A DNA stretch of 64,000 bases, taken from positions 33,171,990-33,235,989 of the forward strand of contig OZ024748.1 in assembly GCA_964016885.1 (NCBI GenBank), in the 5' to 3' direction. Below the pieces are notes generated by a model. The model was not told the origin of the DNA. It saw only the letters and a program-made list of their open reading frames with translations, and did not search any database. Source of the DNA: Eledone cirrhosa. Its lineage: Eukaryota; Mollusca; Cephalopoda; Octopoda; Eledonidae. The number at the start of each line of letters is the position of its first letter. The stretch's first letter is position 1. Below, piece after piece: positions 55,650-64,000 of the stretch. A program made the position numbers and the translations under genes.

Positions 55650-55865
55650 TATACGGATGCGTGGCTGAGTGGTTAGAGAATTGGATTCGCAATCGTGCGG
55701 TTGTGAGATTGATTCCTGGACCGGGCGATGTGTTATGTCCTTAAGCAAGACAGTTTATTTCTCGTTGCAACCGATAGATAGTATTAGCAATTGGAAAGAC
55801 CAATGGAAACATTGTTTTCTCAGTCCGATTTCACTAAAGTCGATCAACTATCGATACACTAATAT
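55650..55865 (+). mobile_element. tRNA-derived SINE
   Basis: GATGCGTGGCTGAGTGGTTA (box A), GAATTGGATTCGCAATCGTG, GGTTGTGAGATTGATTCC (box B), GGGCGATGTGTTATGTCC, TTAAGCAAGACAGTTTATTT. The tRNA-like head is the best preserved in the window, but the acceptor stem does not close and the body continues past it, so it is a SINE and not a tRNA gene. Confidence 0.75.
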
Positions 55866-55879
55866 ATAAAATATATGGT

Positions 55880-56335
55880 GTTCCAATGACTGTGGTGTTC
55901 CAATGGATGCACTCAATTTGGTCAAACAGAGCCATCAGCTTGTATTTCAAGTTGCGCTTGTACACTACCATTGTACTTCCTAAGCCCATCTTTGACTGCG
56001 ATAAATGAAGACAGACTGTGGATAGGTGTCTAAAAACTTTCCATTAAAGGAGCCTGCATAAGATTCTAAAGGTCAGCTGGTAGATCCTGTGAACAGGGTC
56101 ACATCCACTGCAGGAGATCATCATGCAATGTTGGTTCCATTTTGCAGGTCACATTCTGCACCTCCCAGATCACCTGTCCAAAACAGCGATGACATGGATT
56201 CCCCTTGAAGGCAAGTGGAAAAGAGGTCAGCCGCAGATGACCTGGTGGATCACATTAAAAAAAGACCCACAAACTGTCAACATCAGCTGGCATGGATGTC
56301 AACAAGCTGTCACCAATTGAAATGAATGGAGACAA
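55880..56335 (+). pseudogene. LINE C-terminal fragment, third type
   Basis: Plus-strand relative of 19969-19500: FQWMHSIWSNRAISLYFKL, LYTTIVLPKPIF, SLHKILKVSW, CWFHFAGHILHLPDHLSK, GKWKRGQPQMTWW. Several stops. Confidence 0.7.
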
Positions 56336-56999
56336 TTAGTTAATGGTAGTGGTAGTGTTTGCTGGTAAGTTGTTGGTGTATACACATATGTTGTTGTTAA
56401 TGTCACCACTGCTGTTGCTGCCTTCCTCTTGTTGATGGTGGTGGTAGTTGAAACTGCTACCTATTCAGGCTGCCAGGCTGGGGCTCGAACGCCTTCTTTA
56501 ACCGAAGATGCGGGGTCGTTGTTATTGTCACTGTTGTTGTCATTGCCTTCCCCTTGTTAATGGTAGTGATAATTGTTGGTGCTACCTATATCAGCTGTCA
56601 TGCTGGCTGCTGTATCAGCTTCTGTGAGTGACGCTCCAATGGCCTTCTTGACCAAAGATGCAGGTCAATGGCTTTTGGCATCGTTTGGGAACACAACGGC
56701 AAATAAATATATTCTCTACTTTTTTTTCTTTCTTTCTGATCCAATTCAATATCATCAATTGGAAAGACCAATGGAAACATTGTTTTTTTGGTCCAATCTG
56801 ATGAATTCCACTCCAGATGTTGAGATTTATTACCAAAAAAATCACTAAAATCAAGATCCTGGGTGGGTTAACTACCTGGTTTGTATATGTCTGTTGTGGT
56901 GTGTTATGGTGTTTTGATGTGGTGTGTGAAATGGCTGAAGAAAAAGTGAAGAAAGTTGTAAAGTACTTTCAAATGTGAATTATTTTTTTTAAAAGTCAA
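56336..56999. other. Unassigned region with diverged ~130-bp duplication
   Basis: GTTGTTAATGTCACCACTGC...ACCGAAGATGCGGGGTC (about 56388-56516) is echoed by GTTGTTATTGTCACTGTTGT...ACCAAAGATGCAGGTC (about 56517-56668). The rest is AT-rich. The 91-residue frame at 56573 has no recognised motif and I do not call it. Confidence 0.45.
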
Positions 57000-57300
57000 A
57001 ATTTCAACTGTCATGAAAGTACCATCCAACAAATATTAAAGTTATGAAATTGTTTTTATTTACACATGTGGATATTTTGTCATAAATATAAATATAAACC
57101 TGTTAACGTTTACAAAATAAACATATAAACACATCAATGTTTTTTTTTTATATGATGTAGTTGTAAGGGTGTCACTGTTGACATTTGAAGCTTGGTGGAG
57201 CCCTTCACTCTCCAGGTTTGAACAGTTGATTTCTTCCAGAGAAGGAGAGATAGAAATATAGAGAGGAAGAACAGACTCCAGTGATAGACTGGTATTGTTT
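57000..57300 (-). repeat. Zinc-finger upstream block, minus-strand copy, MITE-free
   Basis: Minus strand matches 22565-23010 (+): GAAGAAATCAACTGTTCAAA, CCTGGAGAGTGAAGGGCTCC, ATTTGTTGGATGGTACTTTC, with a single TTAA at 57036-57039 where the MITE sits in the ZNF2 and ZNF3 copies. Non-coding. Confidence 0.7.
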
Positions 57301-57584
57301 TTTATCAACCTTGAATAGACGAAAGAAAGTTGACCTCAGCAGGATTTAAACTCAGAGAGTAGAGAACCAGGATAGATATGGCAGAAAGCATTCTATCTAT
57401 TGTTTTATAGACTTTAAATAAATATTTCTACTTTTGACTCAAGGCCAGCAATTTGAAGAGAAAGGGGAATGCCAATTAAATAAGGCCCAGTGCATTACTG
57501 TTACTGTTTTTTATCAACCTTGAATGGATGAAAGTCAAAGTTGACCATGGGCATGGTTTAAACCCAGAACATAAAGGACTGTAA
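57301..57584 (-). mobile_element. Decayed SINE copies
   Basis: Minus-strand TTTAAATCCTGCTGAGGTCA and TTTAAACCATGCCCATGGTC recall the box B region of the GGATTGGCAGTATC family. Two diverged copies stand in tandem, as at 22205-22560. Confidence 0.5.
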
Positions 57585-58149
57585 CTTTATGACACAATAC
57601 ATATCGTATGACACTCTACTGATTCTGCAAATCCACCACCCTCAACAATGAAATGAGATTGTGTCTCTGTAATAGCCCTTAATGACAAATAATATGAAGA
57701 GGTACTTTCTACAGGGTGTATTTGTTAATTACAATACAAAACCTCTGAGAATGATTTCCAACATATTTCACCATAATAAATGTTCATCAATATATATATA
57801 TATTAATATTATTATTATTTTCTGCTAGCATGTGTAGTGTGCATATTGATGTTATACGCAGGTATATATATACATGTAGATATGATACATCAAATAAAAT
57901 CGTAATTGACAATAAACTGCATTAGGAGAAAATTAGTGACAGAAATATATGAGTTTATTTAAGCAATGGCTAACCGGAAGTGTTGACATTTGAAAATTTT
58001 AAAAAAGTGAATCTTTAAATAAACAAAATATAGTAGATAAATTACGCAATATTCATTCATTATTTATTCAAAGTAATGCAACTTATTTTACTAATGGGAT
58101 AAAAAATTATAAACAGTACACAGTCCCGCGCTCCTTACTTTGTTATAGT
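57585..58149 (-). repeat. 3' flank of ZNF5 (segmental duplication)
   Basis: 57585-57900 is nearly identical to 45040-45350. 57905-58070 matches 45440-45625. TTTATT at 58063-58068 is AATAAA on the minus strand. No gene. Confidence 0.7.
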
Positions 58150-58420
58150 TTAGCTTTATTAGGTCAGGTGGATTGGCCAGAACAATTCTACTCTTCTTTT
58201 TTAGATGTCACGATCTTTCATGGCATTCCTGAGATCATTAATCTCCAGCTGGACAGCCTGAGACATCTGATCTATGTAGGTCAATCTCAGTCATCGCTCT
58301 AGGGTCTAACAATGTTTAGGTATCCTACCCTCAGTAGCAATGTCCAGCATATCTTGTCCTCCGCTCCCTAGTTATTGAGGTAATCTTTGATATATGTCAG
58401 TATATTTCTTCCTTTTGAGA
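58150..58420 (-). pseudogene. LINE C-terminal fragment, fourth type
   Basis: Minus-strand copy of 28365-28625: AAGGAAGAAATATACTGACA, GGACAAGATATGCTGGACAT, TGACCTACATAGATCAGATG, GGAATGCCATGAAAGATCGT, AGAAGAGTAGAATTGTTCTG. Absent from the equivalent 3' flank of ZNF4. Confidence 0.65.
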
Positions 58421-58596
58421 AATGTATTAAAAAATAAAAATAATAAAATATATATATATATACACACACACACAACATGTATGTTGAGATATATAAGATT
58501 TCTCAAGTTTCACATTTTATATCCTGCCTTCGAAAGTGTGTCTATATATTTGTGTTTTTCATATTTCACAGTGATGGGGTATACCGCAAGTGTTGA
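58421..58596 (-). other. ZNF5 3' untranslated-type sequence
   Basis: TA/CA run (58447-58476), CACTTTCGAAGGCAGGATAT (minus) and CACAAATATATAGACACAC (minus), as after ZNF2-4. The former last finger's coding continues here in the shifted frame (HLRYTPSL). Confidence 0.55.
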
Positions 58597-59424
58597 CTAC
58601 ATAGGTGAACAACCAGTGACGAATTCTGTGAAAGATTTCCCACATATTTCACATGAATAAGGTTTTTCACCAGTATGTATTCTTTTGTGACATACAAGAT
58701 GAGAACTATAAGAAAAAGATTTCCCACATATTTCACAATGGAAGGGTTTTTCACCAGTGTGTATTCTTTTGTGATGTTCAAGATTAGAACTCTGAGAAAA
58801 AGATTTCCCATATATTTCACATGAATAAGGTTTTTCTCCTGTGTGCTTCCTTTTGTGCTTTACAAGATTGTACTTCTGGGTGAAGGATTTCCCATATGTT
58901 TCACAGTGGAAGCATTTTTCACCAGTGTGTATTCTTTTGTGAAGTTCAAGATTAGAACTATGAGAAAAAGATTTCCCACATATTTCACAATGGAAGGGTT
59001 TTTCACCAGTGTGTGTTCTTTTGTGAAGTTCAAGATTAGAACTATGAGAAAAAGATTTCCCACATATTTCACAATGGAAGGGTTTTTCACCAGTGTGTAT
59101 TCTTTTGTGACGTACAAGATGAGAACTATTAGAAAAAGATTTTCCACATATTTCACAATAGAAGGGTTTTTCACCAGTGTGTGTTCTTTTGTGACATACA
59201 AGATGAGAACTCCGAGAAAAAGATTTCCCACATATTTCACAATGGAAGGGTTTTTCACCATTGTGTGATCTTTTGCGACGTACAAGATTCGAATTATCAA
59301 TAAAAGATTTACCACATATTTCACAGTGGAAGGCTTTTTCTCTACTGTGTATTTTCTCGTGTGAGGATAGTTTCAGTCTTGAAGAGAAAGTTTTCCTGCA
59401 AATCTCACAGCTATATTCAGACAT
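58597..59424 (-). pseudogene. ZNF5: decaying C2H2 zinc-finger gene
   Basis: 275-residue open frame starting MSEYSCEICRKTFSSRLKLS. Ten finger positions. Finger 2 has lost its first histidine (NLVRRKRSH). Fingers 7 and 8 have lost the second cysteine (CETY and CEIY). Finger 10 is cut by a two-base deletion near 58628 (the AG of GAATTCTGAGTG is missing), so the end reads [10 protein letters not shown] instead of the finger's helix. Fingers 1, 3-6 and 9 keep all zinc ligands. The frame itself is open, so a shortened protein of partly dead fingers could be made. I call it a pseudogene because of four independent losses, but expression cannot be judged. Confidence 0.75.
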
Positions 59425-60140
59425 ATTTCATAAAGGAATCTCACCACTTCCACTCATATATGTAGCATTCAGTTGGTAAAGTAATAAGATGTATGAAAGC
59501 GTAAGACTGATCTAGGAAGAAAAAGCAAGTGCTTATATATATATATATATATGTGTGTGGGTGTATATATGTTTTATTTTTGTTAAGGTGAGAGAAGCTC
59601 TATTCACAATAACATCCTCAGCTCATAAAACAGACGAATAAGTCTTCGTAATTTAAGGTTCTTGTTATTGACGACAGTTCAGGTGACAAGAGAATTAATA
59701 TCCATAATTTCAAAAGATGAAGTTTAATATATAAACATATATATACAGACATACAGTGTGGAAGTATGAGAGAGAGAGAAATAAATAGACGTGTGTGTGT
59801 GTGTGTGTAGAAATATGTAATAAATCAAGATATTTCACTTCAGATGGTAGAAAAGTTCACAATGTTTGTGTTGTGATGGAAAATGAAATAATACGTACTT
59901 AGTTTTCAAGACGAAACATAAAGTCAAGAAAAGTTAGGAAGAACTAAATATTCACTGATTTCTGATTAAAATAATATTTTCCTGTCCTGTAAAATGTTGA
60001 ACAACCACTTCAATATTTAATACAACAAACTTTTGATAAAACAATAACTATAAGGTAAATAAGTCACCTCATGTTATATACAAACATTAACCTTCACCTT
60101 AATATGAAATAATCACCATAAAAGATAAAATTAGATGAGG
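59425..60140 (-). promoter_or_regulatory. Conserved 5' leader of zinc-finger unit (ZNF5 copy)
   Basis: Minus strand: AAGGTGAAGGTTAATGTTTG, GTGACTTATTTACCTTATAG, GGTTGTTC, AACATTTTACAGGACAGG, AAGTACGTATTATTTCATTT, an ACACAC stretch, CTGAACTGTCGTCAATAACA, TGAGCTGAGGATGTTATTGT, TCTCTCACCTTAACAAAAAT, a TA run, then the ATG. Full-length relative to ZNF2 and ZNF3. Confidence 0.65.
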
Positions 60141-60399
60141 TTTAAGTTGTAACAATGGAGCTGATAGAAATGGTAATTTTTCACTGTCTAGTTGATATCG
60201 GTGTCATTACGTAGAAGTCCCCTACATGAATTAATACATTCAGAAACAACTTCCGTTATGTTATTTCACACGGTCAATCAATATGTTAGTAATTTATTCA
60301 GATTTGTATAAATAACATTATTAATTTTACATAACTGTTCATATTAAAACAAAACACATTATTAAAGGTAATAAAACATTTAAAAAATGGAAATGAAAA
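60141..60399 (-). repeat. ZNF5 upstream DNA
   Basis: Minus-strand GTAATGACACCGATATCAAC, GAAGTTGTTTCTGAATGTAT, TATGAACAGTTATGTAAAAT. Same block as in ZNF2-4. No gene. Confidence 0.65.
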
Positions 60400-60807
60400 G
60401 ATGAGAAACAAAAACATTAGAGACATGTGGAATAATATGTCTTGCTTAAGGACACAATATACCTCCCTTTGAAAACATTATATTAGAATATGATGTATCA
60501 CTTCACTAAAATATATATGTGTTTGTATACATATATATAGTATATATTTGTGTGTATACAGTGTCTCATTCCATGAGAGTAACTTGGTCAGTCTATGAAC
60601 TCCTCATCCGACCCTTCTATATATATATACATGTTTGTCAGTGTGTGTTTACATATGTATATAGAATATTGTCACAACTACTATATACCCCACATATACA
60701 CTACATATAATATTGTCCGATATATAGAGACTATATGTCATGTTGTCCAAGGGAAAGGCTGATATAGATCGGCACCAGTGACATTACAACTATTATATAC
60801 ACTATAT
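60400..60807 (-). repeat. Segmentally duplicated upstream block (ZNF5 copy)
   Basis: TTAGAGACATGTGGAATAAT, CATGAGAGTAACTTGGTCAG, GAACTCCTCATCCGACCCTT, AAGGGAAAGGCTGATATAGA. Nearly the same as 48020-48400, though this copy keeps CTTGGTCAGTCTATG, which the other has lost. Confidence 0.7.
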
Positions 60808-61417
60808 ATCATCATCATTATCATTTAACGTCTATTTTCCACGCTAGCATGGGTTAGACGGGAATTGTCCTACTTGAGGGAAGATTGATCGGGTGACCGT
60901 GTCTCGCTCATATAGGACTGTATCTGGCAGGTTTTCTACAGATGGATGCTCTTCCTAACACCAACCACATTTCCAGTGTGGACTGTGTGGTTTTTCGTCA
61001 TGACACCTACACAACCTCTTTAGTTTGGACTGGATGTTGTGGTATCAACATAACTTTACAGAGACAGGGTGGTGCTGGTGGTAGTGGAAGGATGGAGTAG
61101 GATGTGTGGGTTGGGTGTATATTTGGTTAGGAGGGGCCTACTGACAGTAGGTTAACTTTGCACGTAGGGAAGGCAGGTCTTCTGTGTTACTGTGTGGTGC
61201 CATATATCTCAATCCAGTGACATTGTCTTAGAGAGGTGTAAGTGTGCAAGGTTGGATTTTATGTCGTCCCAGATTTTTCTGGGTCTACCTACTCTGTAAC
61301 TTCCATCAATTTTGATCACCCTGTACTTTTTTATAAAGCTGTCGTCTTTCATGCTCATCACATGACCATACCAACGTAATCTTCGTTCAAGTAATCAGCA
61401 TCTGATCCCTCTTATTC

Positions 61418-61738
61418 CTAATTCTCACTTGGTTCGTTTATGTTTTGCCGTTCATGTATATTACAATTACACGTCCAACGGAGCATGCATGCTTCATTCC
61501 TTTCCAATCTGCGCAGATCCTCTGCACACAATGCCCACGTCTCACTGCCATGTAACATTGATGTTCGTATGCACGCATCATACAATCTGCCTTTCATTTT
61601 TAGAGAGAAACTTTTTGTGTCTAGCAACGGTATTAGCTCTCTGAGCTTTTTCCATCCTGTTCTAACTCTGGCTACTACACTTTCAGAGCACCCTCCACCA
61701 CTGCTGATTTTGTCACCCAGGCAACGGATAGTGTCCAC
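61418..61738 (-). pseudogene. LINE C-terminal domain
   Basis: 106-residue frame nearly identical to that at 35218-35511: DTIRCLGDKISSGGGC, VRTGWKKLRELIPLL, TSMLHGSETWALCAEDLRRL. The close match shows the two LINEs belong to the same subfamily. Confidence 0.8.
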
Positions 61739-61954
61739 TATTTCTATAGAAGCATCTGGGCAGTAGAAGGTGCTAGTATCCTGTGGGTACTTGCTGATTA
61801 TTTCACACGAGCATCGGCCACATATAAAATCTACATTCTTAGATAGCTTACCTGTGATCTCACTACATTTTTTATGTACCCATAGTTTGCATTTGGGACA
61901 TAGAAGGAATTTCTACCTACTCCTTTCCTACATATTGAGCAGTGCCCTATTTTC

Positions 61955-62968
61955 TTATCTATATACTAGACCTTTAGTTTTAGACAAGTTAACTTTAAGG
62001 CCTTTTGATTCAAGGACATGCCTCCATTTTGGGAATTTCTTCTCTAGTTCAGCCATAGGTTTGGCTATGAGAGTTAGAGCATCTGCATATAGAAGTTCCC
62101 ATGGGCAGCTGGTTTTAAACCCCTCTGTTATAGCCTGAAGGGCAATAATTGTTTCTACTTTAGGCACAAGGCCAGCAATTACCCAGTGCATTACTGGTAC
62201 TTTATTTCATCGACCCCGTGAGGATGAAAGGCAAAGTTAACCTCGGCGGGATTTGAACTCAGAATGGCAAGGGACATAACTCTATGCGTCAAAGCATGGC
62301 GTCCGACCCTCTACCGATACTGCCAATCCACCGTTCCAGGGCAATAATAAACAGTGGGAAGCTAAGGATGGGGTCTTGCTGAACACCTACTTTTACGCTA
62401 AATTCTTCACTATATTCATTGTTAATTCTAACCTTGCTGACTGTTTCTTTATACATGGCTTGTATAACTCTCACAAGCCATTCATTTACTCCTACTTTTC
62501 TAAGGGCCCACCAGATAATGGAGTGGGGAACTCTGTCAAAGGCTTTCTCCAAGTAAACAAAAGCTAAGTATAAGGGGTTTACTGTTAGCTTGCTACTTCT
62601 CCTGTAGTTGCTGTACAAGGAAAAAAGCATCTGTGGTACTTTTTACCTGGCACGAATCCAAACTGCATTTCATCTAGATCAATTCGGTCTGTGACCTTCA
62701 TGACTTGGTCAACTACCTTAATGCCTCTATAGTTTCCCCTATCTAGGGCATCTTCTTTACCCTTGTAGCAGTTAACGATGATGTTGCTATGCCAGTCATC
62801 TGATATGACCCCATTCTGTATTATTTGGTTTACTATCTGGGTGTCCATAGTATGTCCCACCATTCCAGATGCTTTCAACATCTCAACAACTATCTCCGAA
62901 GGCCTAGTTGCCTTGCTTGTCTTCATATCTTTCATTGCCTTACTTATTATACTACCATTAACTTGCAC
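61955..62968 (-). pseudogene. LINE reverse transcriptase, split by a SINE
   Basis: 62968-62585: IISKAMKDMKTSKATRPSEI, MQFGFVPGKKYHRCF. 62630-62350: LYLAFVYLEKAFDRVPHSII, VSKVRINNEYSEEFSVKVGV. After the SINE (62150-62337) 62140-61955 continues IIALQAITEGFKTSC, LLYADALTLIA. The catalytic YADD has become YADA, so the second Asp is lost. Confidence 0.8.
62150..62337 (-). mobile_element. tRNA-derived SINE with 11-bp target duplication
   Basis: Minus strand, GGATTGGCAGTATC family, complete. Flanked by AGGGCAATAAT at 62139-62149 and again at 62338-62348. Removing it restores the LINE reverse transcriptase frame seen at 34780-34820. One of the youngest-looking SINE insertions here. Confidence 0.95.
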
Positions 62969-63511
62969 CGCTGGTCTCTCTATTGGATCAATTTGGGGCA
63001 GACTATCTTTTTCCCATTTATTCTCCTCATTTAGTAGTCTCTCATAGTGACACTTCCAAGCTACCTTCTTATCAGTATCAGTGAGGGCAAGTACACCATT
63101 ATCATTACGGACACACTTCTCCCCGACAATATCACAGTTTTCCTTGACACTTTATGTTGCGATCCTGAACACATCATGTTTTTGGTCTTCACGTTGTAGA
63201 ACATGCTTGAACTTTCTATCCTCTGCTTCTCTTCTTGCAAAGTACACTTGTCTCCTAGCTTCTCTCCTGGCCACTTGATAGTGCTCTCTACTTCCGCCAT
63301 CCTGCCATACTTTCCAAGCCTGCTTTGTGGCCGTGATCGTCTCATCCAGCTTACTGTTCCACCTCCAAGTTACTCTTCTCTTGCCTATAGGTCTGCTCCA
63401 GCAACAGATTTCATCTGTCACCTTCAGCAGGTTAACTTTCAAGAAATCCCACTGTTCCTCTATATTGTAGTCTCTAATTGCTCTTCGTTACTGTCAAAAG
63501 CATTAACTAAT

Positions 63512-63844
63512 TTCATTTCATTTTACGTCCGCTTCTCCCTGCTTGCAAGGGTGGGACGGGAACTGATTCTGGCTTGATTTCTACAGCTGGATGCCCTTCC
63601 TAACACTAACCTCATTTACAGTGAGTGCTGGGTGCTTTTTTGCCGTGGCACTTCCACGACCACTTTGCAGGGGAATGATAGGGACCGCAGTCCCTATCAT
63701 CTCATTTCTACAGCTGAGTAAACTGGAGCAATGTGAAATAAAGTGTCTTGCTCAAGGAAACAACACATCACCCGGTCTGAGAATTGAACTCACAACCTTT
63801 CGATTGCAAGGCCAATGCTCTAACCACTAAGCCATGTGCCTCCA
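63512..63844 (-). mobile_element. Composite SINE: tRNA head joined to LINE-type tail
   Basis: Minus strand from 63844: GGCACATGGCTTAGTGGTTA (box A), GAGCATTGGCCTTGCAATCG, GGTTGTGAGTTCAATTCT (box B), GACACTTTATTTCACATTGC, a small hairpin (ATGATAGGGAC/GTCCCTATCAT at 63677-63701), then one 48-bp-like unit (GTGCCACGGCAAAAAAGCAC, CCAGCACTCACTGTAAATGA), and AAGGGCATCCAGC to the end. Short target duplication TAAT at 63508-63511 and 63845-63848. The LINE it interrupts is uninterrupted at 33625-33640. Confidence 0.85.
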
Positions 63845-63848
63845 TAAT

Positions 63849-64000
63849 ATGCTTTTAAATTTGTTACTGGCTGTGGGGTCCTTCAACTTCCATATCCTTC
63901 TCCTCAAGGTAGTCCTCCTCTGTTGTCGATTACGTCTAGTCCTGACTATGAGGTCACTAACTATTAGGCTATGCTGGGAGGTGAATTCTTCACAGGGGAG
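63849..64000 (-). pseudogene. LINE endonuclease end and linker (partial)
   Basis: Matches 33470-33625 read on the minus strand: CTCCCCTGTGAAGAATTCAC, AGTTAGTGACCTCATAGTCA, GAAGGATATGGAAGTTGAAG. It continues beyond the window edge. Confidence 0.7.

Larger units (their letters stand above)
60808..64000 (-). mobile_element. YADD-type LINE, runs off the window
   Basis: Minus-strand counterpart of 33400-36135: tail (ATCATCATCATTATCATTTA, GTCTCGCTCATATAGGACTG, CTTCCTAACACCAACCAC) at 60808-61040, 3' UTR to 61150, C-terminal domain 61300-61740, Cys/His segment 61790-61920, RT from about 61960 to 62970, pre-RT region and start of the endonuclease end at 63850-64000. Two SINEs interrupt it. Frames are broken at many places. 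Confidence 0.85.

Noticed and set aside
55654..55730. Functional tRNA gene
   Set aside because: Box A and box B are present but the acceptor stem does not pair and the sequence continues into a SINE body shared with other copies.

Overview
This window looks like cephalopod, most likely octopus, genomic DNA. The evidence is dense interspersed tRNA-derived SINEs, non-LTR retrotransposons whose 3' tails end in GAT-type repeats, AT-rich spacers with TA microsatellites, and a cluster of C2H2 zinc-finger genes of the type known to be greatly expanded in octopus. The species call is inference from sequence style. No prokaryotic features are present.

Layout. 1-13080 is one giant minisatellite of a 48-bp unit (about 270 copies), which runs on its right side straight into the 3' tail of a SINE/LINE. 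14.2-16.6 kb holds zinc-finger gene ZNF1 (+, 14 fingers, cut short by a nonsense change). 16.8-20.6 kb is a patchwork of LINE and SINE fragments. 20.6-30.1 kb contains two tandem segmental copies of a zinc-finger unit, both with broken genes (ZNF2 at 24475, ZNF3 at 27554), plus a third copy of the upstream block without a gene, MITEs, SINEs and a Helitron-like element. 30.4-40.1 kb is LINE territory: a largely complete but frameshifted YADD-type element at 32.9-36.1 kb, and a second at 37.1-40.06 kb split by an 842-bp solo LTR and carrying a 67-bp tandem array in its tail. 40.2-41.1 kb has two foldback palindromes, one nearly perfect with 185-bp arms. 41.8-44.5 kb is a CR1/Jockey-like LINE on the minus strand. 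45.0-48.5 kb and 57.6-60.8 kb are two copies, both minus strand, of the same roughly 3.3-kb zinc-finger unit (ZNF4, intact, 16 fingers; ZNF5, decayed). Between them a Ty3/Gypsy element (48894-54792) sits inside an older LINE. 60.8-64.0 kb is another minus-strand YADD LINE, pierced by two SINEs and running off the window.

How it fits together. Five zinc-finger loci share not only their coding design but also a conserved 5' leader, and ZNF2-5 share further upstream DNA. They therefore derive from duplication of one gene unit, and shared or missing insertions (for example a TTAA-flanked MITE) order the duplications. Only ZNF4, and ZNF1 in shortened form, look able to make protein.

The most unusual signal is that the 48-bp unit of the giant array is the same unit that occurs in one to three copies in the LINE/SINE 3' tails elsewhere in the window (31.86 kb, 35.93 kb, 48.68 kb, 63.6 kb). 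The 13-kb array is best explained as in-place expansion of a retrotransposon tail. A different LINE tail has expanded independently into a 67-bp array.

Limits: everything was read by eye. Boundaries of degenerate elements are approximate, and clade names for LINEs are tentative.
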